Source: an uncultured Clostridia bacterium | GTDB taxonomy: Bacteria > Bacillota > Clostridia > UBA1212 > SIG427 | NCBI GenBank assembly: GCA_945965275.1 | Contig: CAMFNB010000004.1 | Span: 1-56,229 of the forward strand | Reading direction: 5' to 3' | DNA length: 56,229 bases | Shown here: positions 20,241 through 29,148 of the stretch, piece by piece | How positions within the stretch are numbered: position 1 is the stretch's first letter | Layout: every line of letters begins with the position of its first letter | The notes under the pieces: generated by a model | The model's database searches: none | What the model was told of the DNA's origin: nothing | The model's input: only the letters and a program-made list of their open reading frames with translations | Position numbers and translations under genes: made by a program

Positions 20241-20495
20241 TCACCTGAAATCAATAAATCTCAGAGTTATATTCCCTCCTTCTGAAATAACTGCAAAATC
20301 ATTACATTCTCCTGAACAGGCATATAAATGAGAAAGCATATCATTTGCCCTTATAAAGGCAAGAAAATCATCTCTGCTTCCTCTGAAGCTTAATTCTTCA
20401 TCCGGAATCAGCTGTGAATTTTTACCGTAATAGCAGTATTCAAATAAAACCTGAGAATCCTTATCCAGCTTCATAATATAATCACAAAGAAGCAT
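20241..20495 (-). CDS. small acidic protein paired with radical SAM gene
   Basis: This 84-residue protein begins MLLCDYIMKLDKDSQVLFEY and ends NITLRFIDFR. No family is recognised. It has three cysteines but no obvious zinc-finger spacing and no signal peptide. It starts 2 bp after the radical SAM stop codon, so it is translationally coupled and probably acts with, or is modified by, that enzyme; this is inference from position. Confidence 0.6.
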   Translation of the reverse strand: MLLCDYIMKLDKDSQVLFEYCYYGKNSQLIPDEELSFRGSRDDFLAFIRANDMLSHLYACSGECNDFAVISEGGNITLRFIDFR

Positions 20496-20497
20496 TG

Positions 20498-21103
20498 TCA
20501 GCCCTCAAACTCTCTTATTCTGTATCTTGCACCGATTCTTTCGCAGATTGCCGCACACTCCTTTTCCTGTTCTTTTGTTATTGTCGTTTCTACGGTAGAC
20601 AAAACAACATTCGGTACATATTTTGTGCATTCTTCCGCAAAATCCAAAAGAGCCTCAAATGAGCCCTCTCCGAACTTCGGCTTTACGATTTCAAGATATG
20701 ATTTCGGATCCGGTGTATTAAGGCTTATTGACACGGTATCAATAAGTCCTGACAAATCCGGTGCTATATTTCTTCCGTTTACTAGACTGCCCAGGCCGTT
20801 GGTATTAAGTCTGAGTTTTTTATTCCATGTTTTTTTGACATAAGCCGCAATTTCAAGAAGAACATCAAATCTTTCCGTGGGCTCGCCGAAACCGCAGAAT
20901 ATTATTTCACTGAATTTATCAACATCATAGTTATTAAAAGCATCAATTACTTCTCTGAAAGAAGGCTCGTGTTCCAGCCAAAGTGAATCGGAGTCGCCCA
21001 CTCTGTCCATAATGTTTCTTTCACAGAATGTACAGTCGCAGGGACATTTGTTTGTGAGATTTATATAAAGGCCGTCGTATGCCTGATAAACTATGTTTTT
21101 CAT
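20498..21103 (-). CDS. radical SAM protein (TatD-associated type)
   Basis: The 201-residue protein has the iron-sulfur motif Cys20-x3-Cys24-x2-Cys27 in NKCPCDCTFCERN, followed by FCGFGEPTERFD and LRLNTNGLGSLVNGR, which match the short radical SAM proteins usually linked to TatD nucleases. The chemistry is not established. The ATG at 21101-21103 with AGGAGAG upstream is preferred to an in-frame start 30 bases earlier. No tatD gene is adjacent here; instead an 84-residue unknown follows immediately. The protein lacks the usual long C-terminal auxiliary domain. Confidence 0.8.
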   Translation of the reverse strand: MKNIVYQAYDGLYINLTNKCPCDCTFCERNIMDRVGDSDSLWLEHEPSFREVIDAFNNYDVDKFSEIIFCGFGEPTERFDVLLEIAAYVKKTWNKKLRLNTNGLGSLVNGRNIAPDLSGLIDTVSISLNTPDPKSYLEIVKPKFGEGSFEALLDFAEECTKYVPNVVLSTVETTITKEQEKECAAICERIGARYRIREFEG

Positions 21104-21112
21104 GTTCTCTCC

Positions 21113-21152
21113 TGTAAAAAAATAAGGACTCACCTTAAAGGAGTGAGTCCTC
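21113..21152 (-). terminator. terminator of nagB
   Basis: Arms AGGACTCAC (21125-21133) and GTGAGTCCT (21143-21151). Read on the minus strand, a T-rich tail follows. It sits between nagB and the radical SAM gene. Confidence 0.85.
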
Positions 21153-21169
21153 TTTCGGTTTAACCCGTA

Positions 21170-21958
21170 TTATATTCTTTCCTTTGCCTCAATATCAAGG
21201 AAATACTTGTAAGTGTCAACCATAAGTTCTCCGCAGGCAGGCTCATCACATGCAATGATTGCATTCGGATGATTCTGGAGTGCGCTTGCTGTCCACATGT
21301 GGCTCATTGAACATTCAACAGTATGTTTAAGAGCTCTTGCTTTGTTGTGTCCGTTGATAACAAGAAGAACCTCCTTAGAATCAGTAACTGTTGCAACACC
21401 GACCGTAAGAGCTGAAGCAGGTACCTTGGAAGGATCATAATCAAAGAATCTTGAGTTAACAATCTTTGTATCTTCTGTAAGCATCTGAACTCTTGTTCTT
21501 GAGTTAAGTGCCGAGAAAGGCTCGTTAAATGCCATATGTCCGTCAACACCGATACCGCCTAAGAACAAATCGATTCCGCCGTATGACCTTATCTTATCTT
21601 CGTATCTCTGACACTCTGCATCTAAATCCTCTGCCATTCCGTTTAAAATATTTACATTCTCTTTCGGAATGTCGATGTGATCAAAGAAGTTGCTCCACAT
21701 GAAATACCAGTAGCTCTGCTCATGGTCTCTGGGAAGGCCCACATACTCATCCATGTTGAAAGTAACAACATTCTTAAATGAAACCTTGCCTGCTTTGTTC
21801 ATTTCGGCAAGTCTCTTATACACGCCAAGCGGGCTTGAACCTGTGGGAAGTCCGAGAACGAAAGGTCTGTCTTCCTTGTGAGCATTTATTGCCGCAGCAA
21901 TGTGATTTGCTGCCCATTCACACATTTTGTCGTAATCTTTTTGAATAATAACTCTCAT
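21170..21958 (-). CDS. nagB: glucosamine-6-phosphate deaminase
   Basis: This 262-residue enzyme converts glucosamine 6-phosphate to fructose 6-phosphate and ammonia, the last step of amino-sugar catabolism. The phosphate-binding LGLPTGSSP loop (about 35-43), Asp70 in FNMDEYVGL and the active-site group [13 protein letters not shown] (Asp139, His141, Glu146) are present. It is cytoplasmic and of normal length. It stands alone, with no nagA nearby, and ends in its own terminator. Confidence 0.96.
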   Translation of the reverse strand: MRVIIQKDYDKMCEWAANHIAAAINAHKEDRPFVLGLPTGSSPLGVYKRLAEMNKAGKVSFKNVVTFNMDEYVGLPRDHEQSYWYFMWSNFFDHIDIPKENVNILNGMAEDLDAECQRYEDKIRSYGGIDLFLGGIGVDGHMAFNEPFSALNSRTRVQMLTEDTKIVNSRFFDYDPSKVPASALTVGVATVTDSKEVLLVINGHNKARALKHTVECSMSHMWTASALQNHPNAIIACDEPACGELMVDTYKYFLDIEAKERI

Positions 21959-22065
21959 TGAGCGCCTCCGTATATTCTTAATACTCTTGAATTATATTTT
22001 CATAAAGATACCGTGTCAATTTAAGGGGCGAAATCTTAAAAAAGATTTAATAATCATTTTATTCC

Positions 22066-22860
22066 TTACTCTCTTATATTGCTGTAGTATCCGTCAAAAA
22101 ACTCATCAAGTATTTTTGTGTACTTACTGTCAAATTTATAGGTCATATTATCGAGATACTCTGAAGTTTCTTTTTGCAGGTAATATGTTCCGTCAACGTA
22201 CTTCTCAATTGATCCGAACCTCATGGAAATCGTAATGTTTTTATTGCATTTGCTGATTTCAATGCAGTCGTCAAAACGAGCATTTGTTTCATCCTCATCT
22301 GTTTCAGGATACAAAAGTGTCTCATTGATGATTTCAGTTATTTCATCAGGGCAAAGGACAGCTTTCATACCGTCTCCGTCGTAATACTCATAGCAATAAG
22401 AGTTTGCCGTATCAGCCAGATTCGAGTATTCTTCTATGATTTTGTCCTTCTCTGATTCAAGGATGTAATATGAATACCATTCATGATCATATGATTCATT
22501 CATTTCAATGTTAATATCAATGTCAGAAATTTTATTCCAAATGCGTATTATTTTCTCATCTCTGGAAATGTCGAAAGAATCCCCCAGATATTTTCCGAGA
22601 AGAACAGGAACATCATATTCAGTTAAAAACTTTGTCGGAAAAATATTTAAAGTCGAATCAAAATATACCATTGAGAAAATATCGCTGTTGTCTTCATATT
22701 TGACGTATTTTTTCCCTCTGTATTCCAATTCAAGGTGTGTTTCATTTAACCACCTTGCATGCTCATTCTTCAATTCATCCAAGGAATTGCATGAACAGAG
22801 AATACTTACGGCAAGTGCGACAACAAGAAATAATGCAATTATTCGCAGAGTTTTTTTCAT
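22066..22860 (-). CDS. lipoprotein of unknown function
   Basis: This 264-residue protein has an N-terminal signal (RIIALFLVVALAVSILCSC) ending in a Cys-containing lipobox, and an acidic extracytoplasmic domain rich in Tyr and Asp. No family is recognised. It starts 10 bp after the ABC permease gene and in the same direction, so it is the last gene of the GntR/ABC operon and may work with that exporter at the cell surface. Confidence 0.75.
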   Translation of the reverse strand: MKKTLRIIALFLVVALAVSILCSCNSLDELKNEHARWLNETHLELEYRGKKYVKYEDNSDIFSMVYFDSTLNIFPTKFLTEYDVPVLLGKYLGDSFDISRDEKIIRIWNKISDIDINIEMNESYDHEWYSYYILESEKDKIIEEYSNLADTANSYCYEYYDGDGMKAVLCPDEITEIINETLLYPETDEDETNARFDDCIEISKCNKNITISMRFGSIEKYVDGTYYLQKETSEYLDNMTYKFDSKYTKILDEFFDGYYSNIRE

Positions 22861-22870
22861 ATTTCCTCCT

Positions 22871-23677
22871 TTACTCCAAATTCAGTTTTTTCTTCATAAT
22901 GTGTCTCATAATTACATATGTAATTATGAAATAAACAACCTGTAAAATGATTGTTCCGAGCATTATGATGTGTATTGACGGTATTAAGTTATGCTGGATT
23001 ATCCTGGCAAGTTCATCGAAGAACTCCCAACCAAGAAAAGTAGTAAGTATAAGAATCACAGTAGAGATAAACTGTACTGAAAAGTAATAAATGAAGAATA
23101 CACCTACCGCAAGTCCCACTTTTGCTTTTTTGGCCCTTTGTCCGATAGTAAGACACGTGTAAAAAAGCATAAAGGTATTAGCTATTTTAAGAATAACTAT
23201 GACAGCAAAGTAACACAAATATGCAATCTGATTTGCGCCGAAATATCCAAACGCCTGCTTCCATAAATACCATCCGGCTTTAATGATTTCAGTACATACC
23301 TCTCCTGCAGTTGCTGTCATTACGGCAGCAACAATAATTATTAGGTCATAAATCATTACAACTGTTGCAGCAACGGCTTTTGCAAAAATATGCTGTGTCG
23401 GTGTAACCGGCAATGTCATTGACAAATATCCTTCATTTGAGAAAAGATTACTGTAGAATCTTCTGATACCGAATACAAGAATCAGTACTATAGATGCAAC
23501 AGATCCTCCGACAAGTGCAAATATCATTGAACCGGATGTAATCCCGAATACAGATGTGTCTGTTTCAAAAAAATACAGGAATCTGATTGTTGCTGCTATT
23601 CCGAGAAGGATTGCAGTAATCGGAATCAATTTTTTGAAATAATCCATGAATTCATACTTAAGAAGTTTCTTTACCAT
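22871..23677 (-). CDS. ABC transporter permease (ABC-2-like)
   Basis: This 268-residue integral membrane protein has about six hydrophobic helices (starting near 17-35, 50-75, 103-125, 145-170, 175-210 and 235-258). It overlaps the ATP-binding subunit gene by 7 bp, so the two form one transporter. Such YtrB/permease modules under a GntR regulator usually respond to cell-envelope stress or antibiotics. The transported substrate is unknown. Confidence 0.82.
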   Translation of the reverse strand: MVKKLLKYEFMDYFKKLIPITAILLGIAATIRFLYFFETDTSVFGITSGSMIFALVGGSVASIVLILVFGIRRFYSNLFSNEGYLSMTLPVTPTQHIFAKAVAATVVMIYDLIIIVAAVMTATAGEVCTEIIKAGWYLWKQAFGYFGANQIAYLCYFAVIVILKIANTFMLFYTCLTIGQRAKKAKVGLAVGVFFIYYFSVQFISTVILILTTFLGWEFFDELARIIQHNLIPSIHIIMLGTIILQVVYFIITYVIMRHIMKKKLNLE

Positions 23678-24369
23678 TTGAATACCTCCCTGAAAAGTTC
23701 ATCTACACTCATGCCGTGTTCTTCGCGAATTTCATCAACAGTGTTGTGAAGAACCACGTTACCGTTCTTAATGAAAACAACATCATTGAGGACGGGCTCG
23801 ATGTCTGAAATCAAATGTGTTGATATGATTACTGATGAATCCGGATTATAGTTATTGATGATTGTTGAGATGATATAATCTCTCGTTGCCGGGTCAACAC
23901 CTGCAATTGGTTCATCAAGCACATAAAGCTTTGCATTTCTGCTCATTACGAGAATAAGGCAAACCTTCTCCTTGTTACCCTTTGAAAGTGTTTTAAGCTG
24001 AGAATTTCTCGGAATCTGAAGTTTATCAATCATTTCATAAGCAAGCTCAGGTCTGAAATCCTCATAGAAGTCAACAAAAAGCTTTACCAGTTTATCAACA
24101 GTAGGTGACTTGCCGAGGAAATTTCTGTCCGGAAGATATGCAACTATCTTCTTTGTTTCAACACCCGGCTCCTTTCCCTCAATAAGTACTTTACCGCTTG
24201 TTGGTGTAAGCAAACCGTTAATGATTTTGATTAATGTTGTCTTTCCCGAGCCGTTTGGTCCGAGAAGGCCGATTATTTTACCGCTGCCAAGAGTAAAATT
24301 AAGATTGTTAAGTGCGGTAATCTGGCCATATGTCTTTGTCAGATCAATGCATTGGAGTAAATCACTCAT
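23671..24369 (-). CDS. ABC transporter ATP-binding protein
   Basis: This 232-residue nucleotide-binding subunit has Walker A GPNGSGKTT at 37-45, a Q loop around LPDRNF, a weak signature LSKGNKEKV and Walker B LYVLDEPIAGVDP. The degenerate signature (no SGGQ) is typical of YtrB/YxlF-like exporters. It lies between the GntR regulator (4-bp overlap) and the permease (7-bp overlap). Confidence 0.93.
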   Translation of the reverse strand: MSDLLQCIDLTKTYGQITALNNLNFTLGSGKIIGLLGPNGSGKTTLIKIINGLLTPTSGKVLIEGKEPGVETKKIVAYLPDRNFLGKSPTVDKLVKLFVDFYEDFRPELAYEMIDKLQIPRNSQLKTLSKGNKEKVCLILVMSRNAKLYVLDEPIAGVDPATRDYIISTIINNYNPDSSVIISTHLISDIEPVLNDVVFIKNGNVVLHNTVDEIREEHGMSVDELFREVFKW

Positions 24370-24725
24370 TTAATTAACCTCCCTATATATTCGTATGTTT
24401 CTTTTTCATTCATTCCCAGCATTTTCATATCTTCAAGATATGTCCGTGTTTTATCGGAAATTCTCTCTCTGAGCATTTCCTTTGCCGGTGATATATCTTC
24501 TTTAACATAAGATCCTGATCCGAGAACAGAATCAATGACTCCTTTTTCCACAAGGACCTCAATTGCCTTCTGCACCGTATTGGGATTTACTCCCGCTTCA
24601 ACCGCGATTGTTCTTACGGACGGAAGCTTGGAAAGCGGCGGATACTCACCCGCAGCGATTCTGGCACAGAGTATTTCCCCGATTTGAACAGCAATCGGCC
24701 TGTTTTTATCAAGTTTCCAGGACAT
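24366..24725 (-). CDS. GntR-family (YtrA subfamily) transcriptional regulator
   Basis: This 119-residue protein has an N-terminal winged helix with the GntR signature LPSVRTIAVEAGVNPNTVQ (about 37-55) and only a short C-terminal helical tail. This is the YtrA layout, which lacks a ligand-binding domain. It heads the ABC operon, overlapping the ATPase gene as ATGA, and probably represses the operon through the palindromes immediately upstream. Confidence 0.92.
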   Translation of the reverse strand: MSWKLDKNRPIAVQIGEILCARIAAGEYPPLSKLPSVRTIAVEAGVNPNTVQKAIEVLVEKGVIDSVLGSGSYVKEDISPAKEMLRERISDKTRTYLEDMKMLGMNEKETYEYIGRLIK

Positions 24726-24737
24726 CGTATTCCTCCT

Positions 24738-24769
24738 ACTGTATTATTGTATTAACACAGTAATACAGT
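24738..24769. promoter_or_regulatory. YtrA-type operator upstream of the GntR/ABC operon
   Basis: Perfect 9-bp arms ACTGTATTA (24738-24746) and TAATACAGT (24761-24769). Inside is a second TGTATTA (24748-24754) that pairs with TAATACA (24761-24767) around a 6-bp spacer. The sites overlap the region where the operon promoter must lie, 13 bp before the GntR start, so autorepression is likely. Confidence 0.75.
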
Positions 24770-24804
24770 TTTATATTTTTGTCAATATGTGTTATGATAT
24801 ACAT

Positions 24805-25857
24805 ATGAAATTTTTAATGATGTCAGATTCATATAAAGGAAACCTTGATTCATACGAGGTCGGTCAGTGTCTTAAGGAAGGCGTGTTAAGCGTCCTCCCC
24901 TCTGCCGATGTTGAAATTTTACCGATGGCAGACGGCGGTGAGGGATTCACTGAATGTATTTACGGTGTTCTCGGCGGAACAAGGATTGAACTTGAAGTCA
25001 CATACCCGAAAGGAAACAAGGGCCCCGTTTTCTATATGATAACCAAGGACGGAAGCACCGCCATTATGGAGGTTGCTCAGCCCTGCGGCATCACACTCTA
25101 TCCGAAACAGGAACGGGATCCTCTCAATATGACAACATACGGTCTTGGCGAAATGCTTCTCGATGCCAAGTCTCACGGAGTAAAAAAGATAATTGTAGGT
25201 CTCGGAGGCTCAGGTACAAATGATGCAGGCATGGGAATGCTTGAAGCAATCGGCAACTCGTTAAAAGATTTTGAAGACATAGAAGTTATTGCCGCATGCG
25301 ATGTGGATAATCCCCTTTGCGGCCCACACGGAGCAACATATGTTTACGGTCCTCAAAAGGGCGTAAAACCCCATCAGTTGGAAGCACTCGACAAAAAGTT
25401 ATATGACTTCTCTGTAAAAAAAGGAGTATCGGGAGATTTTCCGGGTGCCGGTGCAGCAGGCGGAATCGGTTATGCTCTTCAGGCTTTTTTGCATGCAAAA
25501 TTCATGAGCGGCGCAAGACTCTTAATAGATCTTTATGACATAAAAAGCAGAATTGACAGGGACACCGTTATGTTCACGGGTGAAGGTCATACCGATGCCC
25601 AGAGTGCAAGCGGCAAGGTTGTATTTGCTGTCGGAGAATTCGCAAAAGAACACGGACTTATCGCATTTTGCGTATCAGGTTATTATGATTCGGATTGTGT
25701 GGATGTACTTAAAAAGCACGGAATTACAGAAGTGTTTTCAACTGCAGACCGCGATGTTCCGAAAGAAGAATCAATAAAAAATGCACGTTCATATATTAAA
25801 GAACGTGCTGCCAAAATCACTGCTTCGCTGCAGTCTTATACTCATTGTCATCCCTGA
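24805..25857 (+). CDS. glycerate kinase
   Basis: This protein of about 350 residues belongs to the GarK/GlxK glycerate kinase family, which phosphorylates D-glycerate into central metabolism. Visible motifs are SDSYKGNLDSYEVG, PMADGGEGF, GLGGSGTNDAGMGM, CDVDNPLCGPHGA and GAGAAGGIGYAL. The ATG at 24805 begins MKFLMMSDSYKG, which matches family N-termini better than the ATG at 24787. Neither start has a ribosome binding site. A TATGAT at 24793-24798 ends six bases before the ATG, so the message may be leaderless. The 3' end overlaps the convergent small gene by 41 bp. Confidence 0.9.
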   Translation: MKFLMMSDSYKGNLDSYEVGQCLKEGVLSVLPSADVEILPMADGGEGFTECIYGVLGGTRIELEVTYPKGNKGPVFYMITKDGSTAIMEVAQPCGITLYPKQERDPLNMTTYGLGEMLLDAKSHGVKKIIVGLGGSGTNDAGMGMLEAIGNSLKDFEDIEVIAACDVDNPLCGPHGATYVYGPQKGVKPHQLEALDKKLYDFSVKKGVSGDFPGAGAAGGIGYALQAFLHAKFMSGARLLIDLYDIKSRIDRDTVMFTGEGHTDAQSASGKVVFAVGEFAKEHGLIAFCVSGYYDSDCVDVLKKHGITEVFSTADRDVPKEESIKNARSYIKERAAKITASLQSYTHCHP

Positions 25858-25987
25858 AAAAAGGACATACCGCATAAGCCCTCTGCATCAGTCTTGCCAT
25901 CTCATCTTCATCGATGTTAGCGGTACAGGTGTATTCGTCATATTCTTCGTCATACATGTTATATACGCAATGTTCACACTCAGGCAT
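25817..25987 (-). CDS. DUF6472-like small four-cysteine protein
   Basis: This gene encodes a 56-residue protein beginning MPECEHCVYNMYDEEYDEY. Cys4, Cys7, Cys21 and Cys41 suggest a small metal site, and EDEMARLM and CPFFRDDNEY are the conserved-looking blocks I associate with DUF6472 of Clostridia. A strong AAAAGGAGGGAAG precedes the ATG at 25985-25987. Function is unknown. It overlaps the end of glycerate kinase on the opposite strand. Confidence 0.82.
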   Translation of the reverse strand: MPECEHCVYNMYDEEYDEYTCTANIDEDEMARLMQRAYAVCPFFRDDNEYKTAAKQ

Positions 25988-26041
25988 ATGCTTCCCTCCT
26001 TTTTGCTAATTATATCATGTTTATTGTATAATTGATAAGTT

Positions 26042-27379
26042 ATGAAAAACATTTTACCGACAGAAGTGAATACGGCAATAAGCAAGCTCGAAAAAGCAGG
26101 ACATAAAGCCTATGTTGTAGGCGGTGCCGTGCGTGATTTCCTTTTGGGAAAACAGCCTCACGACTTCGATCTCGCAACAAGTGCAACACCGGTTGAAATC
26201 AAAGAAGTTTTCAGCGACTGCAAAACCTTCGACACAGGAATCAGACACGGAACAATTCTTGTTATTATCAACGACAGACAGCTTGAAATAACCACATTCA
26301 GAACTGACGGTAATTATTCAGACAACAGACATCCTGACAGTGTAAGCTTTACGGGAAGCATTGAAGAGGATCTTGCACGAAGAGATTTCACGGTAAATGC
26401 AATCGCCTACTCTCCTGCAGACGGAATAATCGATCCCTTCGGCGGACAGGAAGATCTTAAGAATAAAATAATTCGTGCAGTGGGAAATCCGGAAAAAAGA
26501 TTCAGCGAGGATGCTCTTCGCATTGCCCGTGCAGTTCGTTTTGCCGCTCAGCTTGAATTCATAATTGAAGAGAATACAGACAGGGCTCTGTTTAAGCTTC
26601 GTGATACTCTCAAAAACATTGCAGTTGAAAGATTTTACACAGAGATGATTAAAACCATTTGTGCACCTGCTGCGGGAGTTGTTCTTTTGGCGTACCATGA
26701 AATATTTTCCGTGTGGATTCCGGAAATAGAACCCATGGTCAGCTTCGACCAGAAGAACAAACATCACATTCACTCTGTTTGGATGCATACCGTAATTGTT
26801 CTTTCTTCAATAGACAACAAGCCTGCACTGAGACTTGCCGCTCTTCTCCACGACTCCGGAAAACCGGTTACTTTCAAAATCGGAGATGACAATCAGGGAC
26901 ATTTCTATCATCACTATGCGGCAAGCTGCAATATTGCAGAAAAAGTTTTTGAGCGACTCAGGGTTGACCATGCAACAGCAGCATACGCCCTTGAAATAAT
27001 CAGGCACCACGACCACTACCTTACAAACGACGAGAAACAACTTAAACGAGTACTCTCCCGTTTCGGCGAAGAATACATGTATGACCTTATTAAGTTCCAG
27101 AAGGCGGACAACATGGGCCAGCATCCTGATTTCAGATTTCGACAGGATGAACTTGACGAAGTAAAGAAAACCGTTGACAGACTTATTGAGGAAGACAGCT
27201 GTTTTAAACTAAGAGACCTGGCAGTAAGCGGAAACGACCTTATAGATCTCGGCATACCCGCAGGTCGTGAAATCGGTAAAATTCTCACCGGACTGCTTGA
27301 TGCGGTTATGGACGAAGAACTGGAAAACAAAAAAGAAATATTACTTGCAAAGGCAAAAGAATGGCATTTGACGGCATAG
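26042..27379 (+). CDS. cca: CCA tRNA nucleotidyltransferase with HD domain
   Basis: This 445-residue protein has a class II nucleotidyltransferase head (VVGGAVRDFLLGKQPHDFDLA, catalytic Asp41 and Asp43), the RRDFTVNAIAY motif, EDALRIARAVRFAAQ, and a C-terminal HD domain (LLHDSGKP, with HHYAASC and RHHDHY downstream). It adds or repairs the 3' CCA of tRNAs; family members with HD domains may also hydrolyse phosphoesters. Its 3' end overlaps rqcH by 19 bp. Confidence 0.93.
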   Translation: MKNILPTEVNTAISKLEKAGHKAYVVGGAVRDFLLGKQPHDFDLATSATPVEIKEVFSDCKTFDTGIRHGTILVIINDRQLEITTFRTDGNYSDNRHPDSVSFTGSIEEDLARRDFTVNAIAYSPADGIIDPFGGQEDLKNKIIRAVGNPEKRFSEDALRIARAVRFAAQLEFIIEENTDRALFKLRDTLKNIAVERFYTEMIKTICAPAAGVVLLAYHEIFSVWIPEIEPMVSFDQKNKHHIHSVWMHTVIVLSSIDNKPALRLAALLHDSGKPVTFKIGDDNQGHFYHHYAASCNIAEKVFERLRVDHATAAYALEIIRHHDHYLTNDEKQLKRVLSRFGEEYMYDLIKFQKADNMGQHPDFRFRQDELDEVKKTVDRLIEEDSCFKLRDLAVSGNDLIDLGIPAGREIGKILTGLLDAVMDEELENKKEILLAKAKEWHLTA

Positions 27380-29076
27380 TCACGGCGGCAGCCTGTTATG
27401 AGCTGTCCGGACTTTTAAAAAACGGAAGAATAGATAAGATTACACAGTGTGAATCAGATGAAATAACCATGGGCATTTATGCTGCAGGGGAACATTTCAC
27501 ATTGCTTTTAAGTGCCAATGCGGCAAACCCCAGATTCCATCTGACAACCAAAAAGAAGGAAGCTCCGCTTATTGCTCCTCCCTTCTGTATGGTGCTTCGC
27601 AAGTACATTCAGGGTGGCAGAATTCTTGACATTAAGCAAAGCGGTTATGACAGAGTAGTTACTTTTACGATTGAACATGCCAACGAAATGGGTGATTTCG
27701 GCAGGTATCGCCTTGTAATCGAGATAATGAGCAGGCATTCGAATATAATACTGCTGAATGAATCTGACAGAATTTTGGACTCAATTAAGCACATAGATTC
27801 ATCAATAAACTCTTACCGTGAGGTTATGCCGGGTCGTCCGTACATTGCACCGCCTCCACAGGAAAAGATTTCGCCGGCAAGTCTTGATGCAGTTGCCTCG
27901 ATTTTCGACTCACCTGATTTCAGTGACACAATGTCCCGCCCGGATAAATACCTGCTGAAAAACATTTCAGGTTTCTCGCCTCTTCTCTCCTGCGGAGTCT
28001 GCGACATGCCCGGCGATTTAAAAGAAAACACTGTCAGTATCTGTAAAAAAATTCGTGACTGTGAGTTTTCTCCTGTAATATGCTATGACGGTGAAAAACC
28101 GAAGGACTTTAATGCCTTTGATATTCTGACAGGCTGCGACGTAAAAAAATTCAACACGATAAATTCCTGTCTTGATTCATATTTTACAGAGAAAGACACA
28201 GCCGAAAGACTTATTCAGAAAAAGTCCACTGCCGCAAAAAACATCGCCGTTGCCATCGAGCGTTGCGAAAGAAAGCTTGATGAACAAAACGAAACAATCA
28301 GAAAGAATTCAGATTATGAGAAGTATAAGATTGAGGGAGAATTGCTTACTGCCAACCTGTATATGATAAAGCCCGGCATGACTGAAATCACCGTGGACAA
28401 TTACTACACGGACCCGATTTCAAAGACTGTAATCAGGCTTGATGAAAATATTGCTCCCAATGTTCAGGCGCAAAAGCTTTTCAAAAAATACCGCAAAGGC
28501 AAAAGCAGTGTTGAGCAGGCATCCTCACATGCCGCCGAAACTCAGGCCGAGCTTGAATATTTGTATAATGTGCGTCAGGCTCTTTCAACATGTACCACCG
28601 ATGAGGAAATCACCGAGGTTCGCATTGAACTGAAGGAACAGGGATACATAAAATTCGGCGGAGAAAAGAAAACAGGCCGCAAAGGTTCTTCAAAAAAACC
28701 TCAGCCTTCAAAGCCGATGAAGTTTGTGTCATCTGACGGTTATGAAATTCTTGTGGGTAAAAACAATCTTCAGAACGACACTCTGACAATGAAAACTGCT
28801 TCCCCTGCTGATATGTGGCTGCATGTCAGAAATGTTCCGGGGTCACACGTTATCATCAGGGTTGCATCAGTTGAGGGACGTCACGAAATACCGGACAGCA
28901 CAATATCGGAAGCAGCATCTTTGGCGGCTTTTTACAGTTCACTTTCCGCATCGCCGCAGGTTGACGTGGATTACACAATTGCCAAAAATGTTAAAAAGAT
29001 TTCGGGAGCAAGACCCGGTATGGTCAACTACTATAACTACAAAACAATTCGTGTAGAGCCTAAATCCGGCACTTGA
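27361..29076 (+). CDS. rqcH: RqcH/NFACT-family ribosome quality control protein
   Basis: This 571-residue protein has an NFACT-N domain from the start (AFDGIVTAAACYELSGLL), a central helical/coiled-coil part (about 280-420) and a C-terminal NFACT-R domain containing GYEILVGKNNLQND and DMWLHVRNVPGSHVII. Bacterial RqcH binds obstructed 50S subunits and recruits alanyl-tRNA to tag stalled peptides; older names include fibronectin-binding protein FbpA. It overlaps cca, so the two are translationally coupled. Confidence 0.93.
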   Translation: MAFDGIVTAAACYELSGLLKNGRIDKITQCESDEITMGIYAAGEHFTLLLSANAANPRFHLTTKKKEAPLIAPPFCMVLRKYIQGGRILDIKQSGYDRVVTFTIEHANEMGDFGRYRLVIEIMSRHSNIILLNESDRILDSIKHIDSSINSYREVMPGRPYIAPPPQEKISPASLDAVASIFDSPDFSDTMSRPDKYLLKNISGFSPLLSCGVCDMPGDLKENTVSICKKIRDCEFSPVICYDGEKPKDFNAFDILTGCDVKKFNTINSCLDSYFTEKDTAERLIQKKSTAAKNIAVAIERCERKLDEQNETIRKNSDYEKYKIEGELLTANLYMIKPGMTEITVDNYYTDPISKTVIRLDENIAPNVQAQKLFKKYRKGKSSVEQASSHAAETQAELEYLYNVRQALSTCTTDEEITEVRIELKEQGYIKFGGEKKTGRKGSSKKPQPSKPMKFVSSDGYEILVGKNNLQNDTLTMKTASPADMWLHVRNVPGSHVIIRVASVEGRHEIPDSTISEAASLAAFYSSLSASPQVDVDYTIAKNVKKISGARPGMVNYYNYKTIRVEPKSGT

Positions 29077-29148
29077 TTTTTGTTGCTTTTACATATTATA
29101 AATGTTAAACTAAAATGTAAATAATTTATGAATAAAGGGGAATAAATT

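Noticed and set aside
22031-22048. AAATCTT/AAGATTT hairpin after the lipoprotein gene as a terminator
   Set aside because: The stem is short and A/T only, with no T run on the minus strand after it.
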